8,385 nucleotides of DNA from Candidatus Electrothrix marina (GTDB taxonomy: Bacteria > Desulfobacterota > Desulfobulbia > Desulfobulbales > Desulfobulbaceae), in NCBI GenBank assembly GCA_004028495.1, contig MTKS01000049.1:1-8385 (forward strand). The letters are read 5' to 3'. A program made the translations under genes and the position numbers. The stretch's first letter is position 1, and every line of letters begins with the position of its first letter. Under the pieces are notes generated by a model. The model saw only the letters and a list, made by a program, of their open reading frames with translations, was not told the origin of the DNA and made no database searches. This document shows positions 1 to 6,464 of the stretch, in pieces.

Positions 1-1
1 T

Positions 2-2266
2 TTACTGGAAACGCTTGAAGATCAGCTCGGCAATACGTTGGAATTCTCTTATGACAGCGAAGGCAACCTGCTCTCGGAAGAGCATCATGATCCCGGTGGG
101 GTGCTGAAACGGTCTCTGACCTATGAGTATGATGCTTTCAACCGGCTGCGCAAAAGTATCAACCCGGACGGAACCTTTATCCTGCGGGAGACTGACGACA
201 ACGGCAACCTCACTGCTCTGACTGACGCGCTGGATAGAACAACAGAATTTCTCTATGATGCCCTGAACCGGCTCACACAGGAGACCAGGCCTGATACCGG
301 CATTGCCCTGTATGCATGGGATACTTCGAATAATCCGGCCCAGACCATCGACCCGGAAAACACGATCACAACCTACACCCATGACGATTTCAGCGGTCTG
401 CGGAACCGGGCTTCACAGGACAGCGGTGCAACGTCCTACGATTACGATGCAGCCGGCAATCTGACCTCGCGCATTGATGCGGAGGGCACAACGGTGCAGT
501 ACACCTACGATGCCCTGAACCGCCCCCTTACGGTTTCCTTCAGCCCACCGGATACAGCGGAGAATCTCACCTTTACTTATGACGAAGCTGCGGCCCTGCA
601 CGGCAAAGGCCGTCTGACTTCTCTCACCGATGCTGGCGGCGGGATATCCTGGCAGTACAACGCCCTCGGCAATGTCACCCGTGAAAGCAGAACAACGGAC
701 GGTATTGCCTATCAGACCGTGTATGCGTACAATGACCGCAATGAAATCACCGGCATCACCTATCCCACCGGCACGCAGGTCACGGTGCAACGGTATGACA
801 ACGGCGATATCTCCGGCATTCTGATCGACGGACAAACTGCGACGCAAAACCTGAGCTATCTTCCCTTTGGGCCGGAAGAGAATTTTGTTTTCGGCAACAA
901 CCTGCTCACCGTGGACCGCAGCTATGCGGACGGCTATTTCCGCATCAGCCGGATCAATGCGCAGGTGCTTGATTATCAGTATGAATATTATGCTGACGGC
1001 AGCGTAAAATCCATTGACGGTATCACGGAACCGGAGATTACCCGAGGCCGCACCGAATACGTGACCGTGAACGGCAACAACCGCCTGAACTACGTCACCC
1101 GACCGGACAGCTCCGTGCGCAGCTATGTTCATGACAACAGCGGCAGAATCACCTCGGACGGAATATACACGTACAGTTACAACCCACTGGACAGACTCAT
1201 CAAAGTCGAACAGGGCGCAACGACGTTGGCTGAATATGCCTATGATCCCTTTGGCAGACGGGTCAAGAAAACCGTCTCCGGCACAACCACCCATTTCCAC
1301 TACGACCTCCAAGGCCGCCTGATCGCTGAAACCGCCGGTGACGGCACCGTGCTTCGGGATTATATCTACCAGAACGACAACCTCGTTGCACTGAAACTGC
1401 ACGGCACGCAGGCAGGAGTGTATTACGTTATCAGCGACCACCTCGGCACGCCGCAGCAGATTGTGGATGCGACAGGCACCGTGGTCTGGAAAGCAGCATT
1501 CTTGCCTTTCGGTAAAGCGCAGGTTCTCAGCGAAACCATAACCAATAATATCCGCTTTCCAGGCCAGTATTTTGATGCTGAAACCGGGCTGCATTATAAC
1601 TGGAATCGGTATTATGATCCTGATACCGGGCGGTATCTTACGCCTGATCCCATTGGGCTTACGGGAGGGTTGAATCTGTTTGCTTATGTTGCGGGTGATC
1701 CGGTTAACTACATTGATCCAGAAGGAAATTTTGCAATAACCGGCATGATAATCGCAGCAGCTGTTCTGGTTGCAACGAACCCAGATATTGCAAATGCCCC
1801 GGCGGTCGATGATGAGACATATGCCTCCAACGGGGCTGCGGGCATTGCGACAGAGGCTGTGGCGGGAGGTGCAATCGGATATGCAGGGGGGAAAATTGCA
1901 GGGAAAATATTCTCGAAATGTGCCTCAAAGAGTGGAGCGGCTAACCGAGCACTTCATGAAAAATATGTAAACGGTTTACGCCAACAAATGTCAAAACCTC
2001 ATACAACGGATTCTGAATTAACGGGACTATTAGACAAAATATATCGACCGAATGCAAAGGTAGGCAGCGGCAGCACTGCGGATGCAGTTCGCCACGAATT
2101 AGCAACAGGCAGTCCAGTAGGCGGACGTTTTCATAGTCAGAAAGCTCAAGATTCCGTTAGGGCACTACAGCGATGGTTGAATAAGAATCCGACTGCCAGC
2201 TCTGGGGACCGAGCGGCAGCCGAGAATGTAATTCGTGATATGCAAAACGCGTTGGGAGGAAATTGA
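2..2266 (+). CDS. Rhs/YD-repeat polymorphic toxin, C-terminal part with variable toxin tip CT1 (5' partial)
   Basis: The reading frame is open through the left edge, so the true start lies outside the window. The visible part is a run of YD repeats (YDSEGNL, YEYDAFNRL, YDALNRLTQ, YDYDAAGNL and others). These form the beta-cocoon that encloses the toxin in Rhs/TccC-type proteins. It is followed by the conserved core, with YVISDHLGTPQQIVD, RFPGQYFDAETGLHYNWNR, YYDPDTGRYLTPDPIGL and the closing NYIDPEG. The tip begins after DPEG at about nt 1727 and is 179 residues long. It has a hydrophobic Ala/Gly segment (ITGMIIAAAVLVATNP, then GGAIGYAGGKIAGKIF) and a more polar end containing GSGSTADAVRHE, GGRFHSQKAQD and a helical tail. 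I do not recognise the toxin family and can assign no catalytic residues. The Rhs part is certain from sequence; toxin function is inferred from position and from the downstream immunity gene. Export by a type VI or similar system is family knowledge, since no secretion genes are visible. Confidence 0.93.
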   Translation, partial: LLETLEDQLGNTLEFSYDSEGNLLSEEHHDPGGVLKRSLTYEYDAFNRLRKSINPDGTFILRETDDNGNLTALTDALDRTTEFLYDALNRLTQETRPDTGIALYAWDTSNNPAQTIDPENTITTYTHDDFSGLRNRASQDSGATSYDYDAAGNLTSRIDAEGTTVQYTYDALNRPLTVSFSPPDTAENLTFTYDEAAALHGKGRLTSLTDAGGGISWQYNALGNVTRESRTTDGIAYQTVYAYNDRNEITGITYPTGTQVTVQRYDNGDISGILIDGQTATQNLSYLPFGPEENFVFGNNLLTVDRSYADGYFRISRINAQVLDYQYEYYADGSVKSIDGITEPEITRGRTEYVTVNGNNRLNYVTRPDSSVRSYVHDNSGRITSDGIYTYSYNPLDRLIKVEQGATTLAEYAYDPFGRRVKKTVSGTTTHFHYDLQGRLIAETAGDGTVLRDYIYQNDNLVALKLHGTQAGVYYVISDHLGTPQQIVDATGTVVWKAAFLPFGKAQVLSETITNNIRFPGQYFDAETGLHYNWNRYYDPDTGRYLTPDPIGLTGGLNLFAYVAGDPVNYIDPEGNFAITGMIIAAAVLVATNPDIANAPAVDDETYASNGAAGIATEAVAGGAIGYAGGKIAGKIFSKCASKSGAANRALHEKYVNGLRQQMSKPHTTDSELTGLLDKIYRPNAKVGSGSTADAVRHELATGSPVGGRFHSQKAQDSVRALQRWLNKNPTASSGDRAAAENVIRDMQNALGGN
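1271..1720 (+). repeat. Rhs core repeat, copy 1 (main gene)
   Basis: A 450-base segment encoding KTVSG-type start through NYIDP, present four times in the window with no insertions or deletions (also at 2749, 4458 and 5646). It is the shared homology through which tips can be exchanged. Confidence 0.9.
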
Positions 2267-2268
2267 CA

Positions 2269-2658
2269 ATGACTCCCTTGAACTTTGTTTCCAAGTTATC
2301 TTTGATTGATCAAGAGTTTAAACATGCTGCTAATGAGGTTTATAAAGAATGGGCAGATGACCCTCCGGTACCAGTTTGTATTTTAGTGGGGGCAATGGGG
2401 GATGTTATTCGGGACGAACTTCATCGGTTCGATGATAAGTTGCTTTCCCGGATTTTTGAGCTTATTGAAGACGCTCTTGTGCAAGGAGATGACCACACGA
2501 AAGATGCCGTTGCAACCTGTTTATTGGAGAACCTTCAAAATTATGCATCTGGTGGGACTTTCGATTTTGGCAAGGTTAGTCGTTTTCTTGGCAATAAATC
2601 ACGATGTTTCTGCAAAGCATGGGATAAATTCTCAGGAATATATACAACGGGCCTTTGA
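2269..2658 (+). CDS. Putative immunity protein for CT1 (129 aa, DUF7674-like)
   Basis: A small acidic soluble protein starting three bases after the Rhs stop codon. I chose the ATG at 2269 because a strong ribosome-binding site (GGGAGGA, 2254-2260) lies eight bases upstream, inside the end of the toxin gene. A TTG at 2263 overlaps the Rhs stop but is too close to that site. The protein has no signal peptide or membrane segment. Visible features are a central helical stretch (RIFELIEDALVQGDD) leading into VATCLLENLQN, and a C-terminal LGNKSRCFCKAWDKFSG. From memory these resemble the DUF7674 group of small proteins often found beside Rhs/CDI toxins; that naming is tentative. Coupling to the toxin gene makes it the expected antidote of CT1, acting in the cytoplasm by binding the toxin. 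Confidence 0.8.
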   Translation: MTPLNFVSKLSLIDQEFKHAANEVYKEWADDPPVPVCILVGAMGDVIRDELHRFDDKLLSRIFELIEDALVQGDDHTKDAVATCLLENLQNYASGGTFDFGKVSRFLGNKSRCFCKAWDKFSGIYTTGL

Positions 2659-2686
2659 ACCCGGGGGAGAAAGGGGGACAGCAGGG

Positions 2687-2714
2687 AATCAATGGGGGTC
2701 GGACTCGATTGATT
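2687..2714. repeat. Junction hairpin element, copy 1
   Basis: Seven-base perfect arms AATCAAT (2687-2693) and ATTGATT (2708-2714) flank a 14-base centre GGGGGTCGGACTCG, and a T-run follows (2713-2717). It lies 28 bases after the CT1 immunity stop and just upstream of the second Rhs fragment. Close copies occur at 4395 and 6683. The 34 bases after it, up to the A-tract, also match copy 2. The AT-rich stem plus T-run could act as a weak terminator, but recurrence at cassette borders suggests a mobile or recombination-related repeat. Confidence 0.8.
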
Positions 2715-2731
2715 TTTAAAAGAAAGGCTTC

Positions 2732-2748
2732 ATGTCTGGCGTAAAAAG
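2732..2748 (+). other. Leader start codon out of frame with Rhs core (A5 tract)
   Basis: ATG at 2732 begins codons for M-S-G-V-K, followed by an A5 tract (2743-2747). Its frame differs by one base from the Rhs core that starts at 2749. The equivalent leader at 4440 encodes M-F-G-V-K-K with an A9 tract and is in frame. One extra A, or a -1 slip on AAA (2744-2746), would join this ATG to the core. A weak purine-rich site (AGAAAGG, 2721-2727) precedes it. Confidence 0.55.
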
Positions 2749-3198
2749 ACCGTCTCCGGCACAACCACTCATTTTCACTACGACCTCCAAGGCCGCCTGA
2801 TCGCCGAAACCGCCGGTGACGGCACCGTGCTTCGGGATTATATCTACCAGAACGACAACCTCGTTGCACTGAAACTGCACGGTACACAGGCCGGGGTGTA
2901 TTACGTTATCAGCGACCACCTCGGCACACCGCAGCAGATTGTGGATGCGACAGGCACCGTGGTCTGGAAAGCCGCATTCCTGCCTTTCGGTAAAGCACAG
3001 GTTCTCACCGAAACCATCACCAATAATATCCGCTTTCCGGGCCAGTATTTTGATACGGAAACCGGACTGCATTATAATTGGAATCGGTATTATGATCCTG
3101 ATACGGGCAGATACCTGACTCCTGATCCCATTGGGCTTGCTGGTGGGTTGAATCTGTTTGCTTATGTTCAAAATGATCCGGTTAACTGGATTGATCCA
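2749..3198 (+). repeat. Rhs core repeat, copy 2
   Basis: Offset 1478 from copy 1. It shares with copy 1 the variant stretch encoding VDATGTVVWKA, while its end (GATACGGGCAGATA) resembles copy 4. Confidence 0.9.
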
Positions 3199-3591
3199 TT
3201 TGGATTGAGTAGATGGTATCCTGTGCCAGGTAAAAAGAGGTGGGAAGTTCGACGTGATCAGCCACACCATGCTAAAGACTATCGTCATGACCATTATAGA
3301 CACAAGGGTAAAGAAGTACCTAGAAAAGTGGATCCCGAGACTGGTGAACAAAAGGAGCATGGAAAAGGTAAATGTACCGGTGATGATGAAGATGTTCCTC
3401 AAGATGTTATTGATGCTGCCAATCAAGCTTTCTCCGTAACTGGTAATGTTGGTTTTGATTTGGGCTTGTTAGAGGGAATGGAGGCAGTTAATGATGCATT
3501 GGATGGTTTGAATGATGCCTTGCCACCTCCTCCAATAATTCCAATCCCTGGCTTTTCAGGTGTGCCTATTGGTGTGCCTGCTATACCTTAA
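2827..3591 (+). CDS. Displaced Rhs core fragment with toxin tip CT2 (His-rich)
   Basis: A truncated Rhs gene whose homology to the main gene begins at nt 2749, in the KTVSGTTTHFHYDLQGRL segment. It keeps the final 150 codons of core up to NWIDPFGL and then diverges. The Rhs frame is open back to 2713 but contains no ATG. GTG at 2827 is the first usual start codon in frame and has no ribosome-binding site, so the annotated start is formal. The ATG at 2732, conserved with the next cassette, is out of frame by one base. The tip (127 residues from nt 3208) has a basic, His-rich section (about residues 128-183: RWEVRRDQPHHAKDYRHDHYRH, with HG further on), then an acidic stretch and a Pro-rich end (PPPPIIPIPGF). 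The clustered His, Asp and Arg residues would suit a nuclease, but I do not recognise a family. It is either a silent tip reservoir or expressed only after frameshifting or recombination. Confidence 0.75.
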   Translation: MLRDYIYQNDNLVALKLHGTQAGVYYVISDHLGTPQQIVDATGTVVWKAAFLPFGKAQVLTETITNNIRFPGQYFDTETGLHYNWNRYYDPDTGRYLTPDPIGLAGGLNLFAYVQNDPVNWIDPFGLSRWYPVPGKKRWEVRRDQPHHAKDYRHDHYRHKGKEVPRKVDPETGEQKEHGKGKCTGDDEDVPQDVIDAANQAFSVTGNVGFDLGLLEGMEAVNDALDGLNDALPPPPIIPIPGFSGVPIGVPAIP

Positions 3592-3607
3592 ATTTTTTCG
3601 GAAAGAT

Positions 3608-4237
3608 ATGAGCGATAAAGATATATCGTTGGATATTGAAACTAAGATTGCACATGTGGATAATGAGCCGCATGTGCAATGTGATATACTTCTCAAGTAT
3701 CAGGATGATTATTTGGATCCAGATGAAAATCTTGAGGTTAGCAAAAACATACAACGCATCGTGTCTGAAAAATATTGGAATATTCTGTGTGGTTTTCTTT
3801 CAAATTACAAGCCTGTGGTGAGAGTTAGTGGAATCCATTTCAATATATTGGAATTTCTTGATTTATATTCACATACTCAAAACTATGCGAATAATATTAT
3901 TTGCCACTACCACCAGTGGAAAGTCATTGACGAAGATGCAGTGGATGAGGAGAAATTTGCTCTAATCGAATGCCGTGATAGCCTTCTTCTTAAAAACATT
4001 TTTGAGAAATACTGGTTCACCATTGGTGCTGAATGGCAAACTGAAATTTTTTTATTAAAAGACGAATGTGTCGCTCAGATTGAGCCATGGAGTCGGAAAA
4101 CCGACAACGAACAGAAATTTAAAGAGTTGCTGGATATTTGTGTGTTTTTGTTTGATAACATGCACAATGGTTTTCACTGTAAAGTAACTTCCAACAAAGA
4201 AAATGAAAGCAGCCTGAAAAACCGCATAAGGCAATGA
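3608..4237 (+). CDS. Putative immunity protein for CT2 (209 aa, unrecognised)
   Basis: Starts 16 bases after the CT2 stop. I chose ATG 3608 because GGAAAG lies just upstream (3600-3605). A GTG at 3560 would overlap the toxin gene and add a hydrophobic stretch (CLLVCLLYLKFF), which looks like out-of-frame coding. The product is acidic and soluble, rich in aromatic residues, with no signal peptide or membrane helix. It reads as one alpha/beta domain: an early strand pair (HVQCDILLKYQDDYLDPDENL), a helix with EKYWNILCGFL, a middle block with YANNIICHYHQW, and a C-terminal helix KFKELLDICVFLFDNMHNG. I recognise no family. The gene is markedly AT-richer than the Rhs core, as is usual for tip/immunity cargo. 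The immunity role is inferred from its place directly after a toxin tip. Confidence 0.75.
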   Translation: MSDKDISLDIETKIAHVDNEPHVQCDILLKYQDDYLDPDENLEVSKNIQRIVSEKYWNILCGFLSNYKPVVRVSGIHFNILEFLDLYSHTQNYANNIICHYHQWKVIDEDAVDEEKFALIECRDSLLLKNIFEKYWFTIGAEWQTEIFLLKDECVAQIEPWSRKTDNEQKFKELLDICVFLFDNMHNGFHCKVTSNKENESSLKNRIRQ

Positions 4238-4348
4238 AATATTAAAAAATAGTTTGATTCTAGTCGCTAAGAGGAAGTTGACCACCGTTTAGCTTTATGC
4301 TTCTTCTAAGTAATAAAACGTTTATATTGTTGTTATTTGGATGTTTGG

Positions 4349-4367
4349 CCCCGGGCGCAGGCCGGGG
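4349..4367. repeat. GC-rich inverted repeat
   Basis: A six-base perfect stem (CCCCGG/CCGGGG) around a seven-base loop, 112 bases past the CT2 immunity stop. It could fold in RNA, but no T-run follows, so a classical intrinsic terminator is not supported. A shorter CCCGGGGG stretch lies at a comparable place before hairpin copy 1 (around 2660-2668). Confidence 0.35.
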
Positions 4368-4394
4368 GGAGTGCTTTGAAATCAACCCTTCCAG

Positions 4395-4421
4395 AATCAA
4401 TGGGGTCGGACTCGATTGATT
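4395..4421. repeat. Junction hairpin element, copy 2
   Basis: Arms AATCAAT (4395-4401) and ATTGATT (4415-4421) flank GGGGTCGGACTCG, followed by a T-run to 4425. It differs from copy 1 by one missing G in the centre. The similarity continues through a purine-rich patch (AAGAGAAGGG) and the ATG of the next cassette, so about 60 bases are shared with copy 1. Confidence 0.8.
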
Positions 4422-4439
4422 TTTTAAGAGAAGGGCTTC

Positions 4440-5288
4440 ATGTTTGGCGTAAAAAAAAACGTCTCCGGCACAACCACCCATTTTCACTACAACCTCCAGG
4501 GCCGCCTGATCGCTGAAACCGCCGGTGACGGCACTCCGTTCCGGGATTATATCTACCAAAACGGCAACCTCGTTGCACTGAAACTGTACGGCACGCAGGC
4601 CGGGGTGTATTATGTCATCAGCGACCACCTCGGTACGCCGCAGCAGATTGTGGATTCAGCGGGAACCGTGGTCTGGAAGGCAGCCTTCCTGCCTTTCGGT
4701 AAAGCGCAGGTTCTCACCGAAACCGTCAGCAATAATATCCGCTTTCCGGGCCAGTATTTTGATGCGGAAACCGGACTGCATTATAATTGGAACCGGTATT
4801 ATGATCCTGATACCGGGAGGTACCTTACGCCTGATCCGATTGGACTTGATGGTGGGCTGAATTTGTATGCTTATGTTGCGGGTGATCCGGTTAATGGGCT
4901 GGATCCAACAGGGCTTTTTCTCGGAAGTGGAATAGCCAAAGTTGCTGGAAAAATAGCAGGAAAAACCGCTCAAGAGTCTGCTATCGTAGGAAAAGCTGCT
5001 GACTCAGCTATTGGGGTGGGGATTGAAGCTGCTGGAGGTATAGACCTTCCCAACGCCATAGGCTATACTAGTGACGGTCTTCAGGCTATTGGCGGTGCAC
5101 AATCAATAGGACTAGGCTCAGGTATTGCAGCTTATTCATCTGTTCCTTCTGCGGTGCCTTTGGTTTTAGCGGGACTGGGGGGAGCAGAATTAGGCTTCGC
5201 TTTTAACAATTTTTATAAACGATACAGAGGCCAATCACTGGGTGGAGATATATATGACTGGCTACATACAACGGATCCTTGTGACTAA
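4440..5288 (+). CDS. Displaced Rhs core fragment with Gly-rich toxin tip CT3
   Basis: 282 residues. ATG 4440 is preceded by GAGAAGGG four bases upstream and reads M-F-G-V-K-K through an A9 tract (4451-4459) directly into the Rhs core (NVSGTTTHFHYNLQGRL), so this cassette alone has a convincing start. The core runs to the delimiter GLDPTGL (ending nt 4916). The 123-residue tip is rich in Gly, Ala and Ser, with glycine-zipper-like hydrophobic segments (GSGIAKVAGKIAGKTA; PSAVPLVLAGLGGAELGFA). It ends in a polar tail FNNFYKRYRGQSLGGDIYDWLH. No enzymatic motif is seen. The same tail motif closes CT4, and both tips are followed by two-helix membrane proteins, which points to a membrane-inserting or pore-forming toxin comparable in concept to Tse5. 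A short Rhs piece alone probably cannot form the full cocoon, so independent export is doubtful. Confidence 0.82.
   Translation: MFGVKKNVSGTTTHFHYNLQGRLIAETAGDGTPFRDYIYQNGNLVALKLYGTQAGVYYVISDHLGTPQQIVDSAGTVVWKAAFLPFGKAQVLTETVSNNIRFPGQYFDAETGLHYNWNRYYDPDTGRYLTPDPIGLDGGLNLYAYVAGDPVNGLDPTGLFLGSGIAKVAGKIAGKTAQESAIVGKAADSAIGVGIEAAGGIDLPNAIGYTSDGLQAIGGAQSIGLGSGIAAYSSVPSAVPLVLAGLGGAELGFAFNNFYKRYRGQSLGGDIYDWLHTTDPCD
4458..4907 (+). repeat. Rhs core repeat, copy 3
   Basis: Offset 3187 from copy 1. Positions 4626-4813 are identical base for base to 5814-6001 in copy 4; outside that block the two diverge. Confidence 0.9.
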
Positions 5289-5527
5289 TGAGAAACAATA
5301 ACGTACCGCTTATTGATGTTGTTCGTGCAATATTTTGGGTTTGTATACTGGTTGGCTTCTTGCTTTTGAAGCATATTTTTCCTGAAAAACACATCCTTGT
5401 GCAATACTCAACAGGATTCTACGGGGTATTTATTTTTTTTGTGTTAATGGGAATTGCTGCGGGAATTGAAGTTCATATTGCACAAAGAAGCTCGAAAAAG
5501 AAGAGAGAGTCAGCCCCCCCTTACTAA
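5288..5527 (+). CDS. Two-helix membrane immunity protein for CT3 (79 aa)
   Basis: The ATG overlaps the CT3 stop as TAATG (5286-5290), implying translational coupling. The product has two predicted membrane helices, at about residues 14-27 (AIFWVCILVGFLLL) and 43-60 (GFYGVFIFFVLMGIAAGI). Between them is a short loop with KHIFPEKHILV. A basic tail follows (RSSKKKRES). The K-[HY]-I-F-P motif and the architecture recur in the protein after CT4. Small two-helix inner-membrane proteins protect against membrane-depolarising Rhs toxins in the Tse5/Tsi5 pair (family knowledge), and the same role is inferred here. The last codons contain a C7 tract (5514-5520), where a one-base loss would fuse this frame to the next Rhs fragment. 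Confidence 0.78.
   Translation: MRNNNVPLIDVVRAIFWVCILVGFLLLKHIFPEKHILVQYSTGFYGVFIFFVLMGIAAGIEVHIAQRSSKKKRESAPPY
5514..5520 (+). repeat. C7 homopolymer at immunity/Rhs junction
   Basis: Seven consecutive C at the end of the CT3 immunity gene, seven bases before its stop is completed. Deleting one C would carry translation into the Rhs frame of cassette 4 with no stop in between. Such tracts are prone to slippage. Confidence 0.6.
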
Positions 5528-5552
5528 TTCGACCCATGAATATTATTGCTCC

Positions 5553-6464
5553 GTGTGCAGCTATGTCCACGACAGCAGCGATAGAATCACCTCGGACGGA
5601 GTGTACAGCTACGCCTATGATCCCTTTGGCAGACGGGTCAAGAAAACCGCCTCCGGCACAACCACTCATTTTCACTACGACCTCCAAGGCCGCCTGATCG
5701 CTGAAACCGCTGGCGACGGCACCGTGCTTCGGGATTATATTTACCAAAACGGCAACCTTGTTGCAGTCAAACTGCACGGCACGCAGGCAGGAGTGTATTA
5801 CGTTATCAGCGATCACCTCGGTACGCCGCAGCAGATTGTGGATTCAGCGGGAACCGTGGTCTGGAAGGCAGCCTTCCTGCCTTTCGGTAAAGCGCAGGTT
5901 CTCACCGAAACCGTCAGCAATAATATCCGCTTTCCGGGCCAGTATTTTGATGCGGAAACCGGACTGCATTATAATTGGAACCGGTATTATGATCCTGATA
6001 CGGGCAGATATCTGACTCCTGATCCTATAGGACTTGCTGGTGGGTTGAATTTGTATGCTTATGTGGGTGGGGAACCGGTGAATTGGATTGATCCGGATGG
6101 ATTGCTCGTAACACAAATTATAAAGGCTGCTCAAAAGGTTGCCCCTATTAATGACGGAGCGGTTATCGGAGGGATGATGGTTGATGGTGCAATAGCAACG
6201 GGACTTGAGGCAACTGGTGCCGGACCGAATCTTTTGGGAAAGATAGGCATGGTAGAGGATGCCATGCAAATGCAAGGCGGTTATCAATTAGGTGTTCTTG
6301 GGACTGTACTCGCTGGTCAGGGATACGTAACTCTGCCAGCTATGTTATCAGGAGGAGGTGGATATTTAATGGGTACAGGATTTAATAAATTGTGGGAAGA
6401 TTTATTTGGACAACCCATGGGAGGAAGTATATATGACTGGTTTCACCCGGTGCCTTGCAATTAA
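5553..6464 (+). CDS. Displaced Rhs core fragment with Gly-rich toxin tip CT4
   Basis: Homology to the main Rhs gene begins at nt 5548 (VCSYVHDSSDRITSDG), earlier in the core than in the two previous cassettes. The frame is open upstream into the CT3 immunity gene (TTG at 5454). GTG 5553 is the first start inside Rhs homology, but neither has a ribosome-binding site and the start is uncertain. Relative to the main gene, 63 bp (21 codons, about one YD repeat) are missing between SDGVYSYA and YDPFGRR. The core ends at NWIDPDGL. The tip (119 residues from nt 6105) is Gly/Ala-rich (DGAVIGGMMVDGAIATGLEATGAG; LSGGGGYLMGTGF) and closes with FNKLWEDLFGQPMGGSIYDWFH, clearly related to the CT3 ending but otherwise diverged. 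Membrane activity is inferred from composition, the CT3 relationship and the partner protein. Confidence 0.78.
   Translation: MCSYVHDSSDRITSDGVYSYAYDPFGRRVKKTASGTTTHFHYDLQGRLIAETAGDGTVLRDYIYQNGNLVAVKLHGTQAGVYYVISDHLGTPQQIVDSAGTVVWKAAFLPFGKAQVLTETVSNNIRFPGQYFDAETGLHYNWNRYYDPDTGRYLTPDPIGLAGGLNLYAYVGGEPVNWIDPDGLLVTQIIKAAQKVAPINDGAVIGGMMVDGAIATGLEATGAGPNLLGKIGMVEDAMQMQGGYQLGVLGTVLAGQGYVTLPAMLSGGGGYLMGTGFNKLWEDLFGQPMGGSIYDWFHPVPCN
5646..6095 (+). repeat. Rhs core repeat, copy 4
   Basis: Offset 4375 from copy 1. It contains the 188-base block identical to copy 3, then switches to copy-2-like sequence (GATACGGGCAGATA). Homology to the main gene extends upstream to 5548 but with a 63-bp deletion. 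Confidence 0.9.

Larger units (their letters stand above)
4238..4439 (+). other. Spacer between cassettes 2 and 3
   Basis: 202 bases with no convincing gene. It holds an AT-rich stretch, then a GC-rich inverted repeat (CCCCGG 4349-4354 and CCGGGG 4362-4367, seven-base loop) without a following T-run, and finally hairpin element copy 2 and the leader of the next cassette. No good -35/-10 pair was found. Confidence 0.5.

Noticed and set aside
413..1594. Long minus-strand open frame of 393 codons opposite the Rhs gene
   Set aside because: It is the antisense shadow of the YD repeats; similar shadows lie opposite every Rhs core copy (for example 2716-3426, 5430-5816), with no protein family resemblance or ribosome-binding site.
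3560..3607. GTG start extending the CT2 immunity gene upstream
   Set aside because: It overlaps the CT2 coding end in another frame and adds a hydrophobic stretch that matches out-of-frame reading; ATG 3608 has a better ribosome-binding site.
4349..4385. GC-rich hairpin as an intrinsic terminator of the CT2 immunity gene
   Set aside because: No T-run follows the stem, and it lies more than 100 bases after the stop codon.
5536..5700. ATG 5536 as the start of cassette 4
   Set aside because: It is not in the Rhs frame; it reads the same shadow frame that appears inside other Rhs copies (...SRKPPPAQP) and soon meets a stop.
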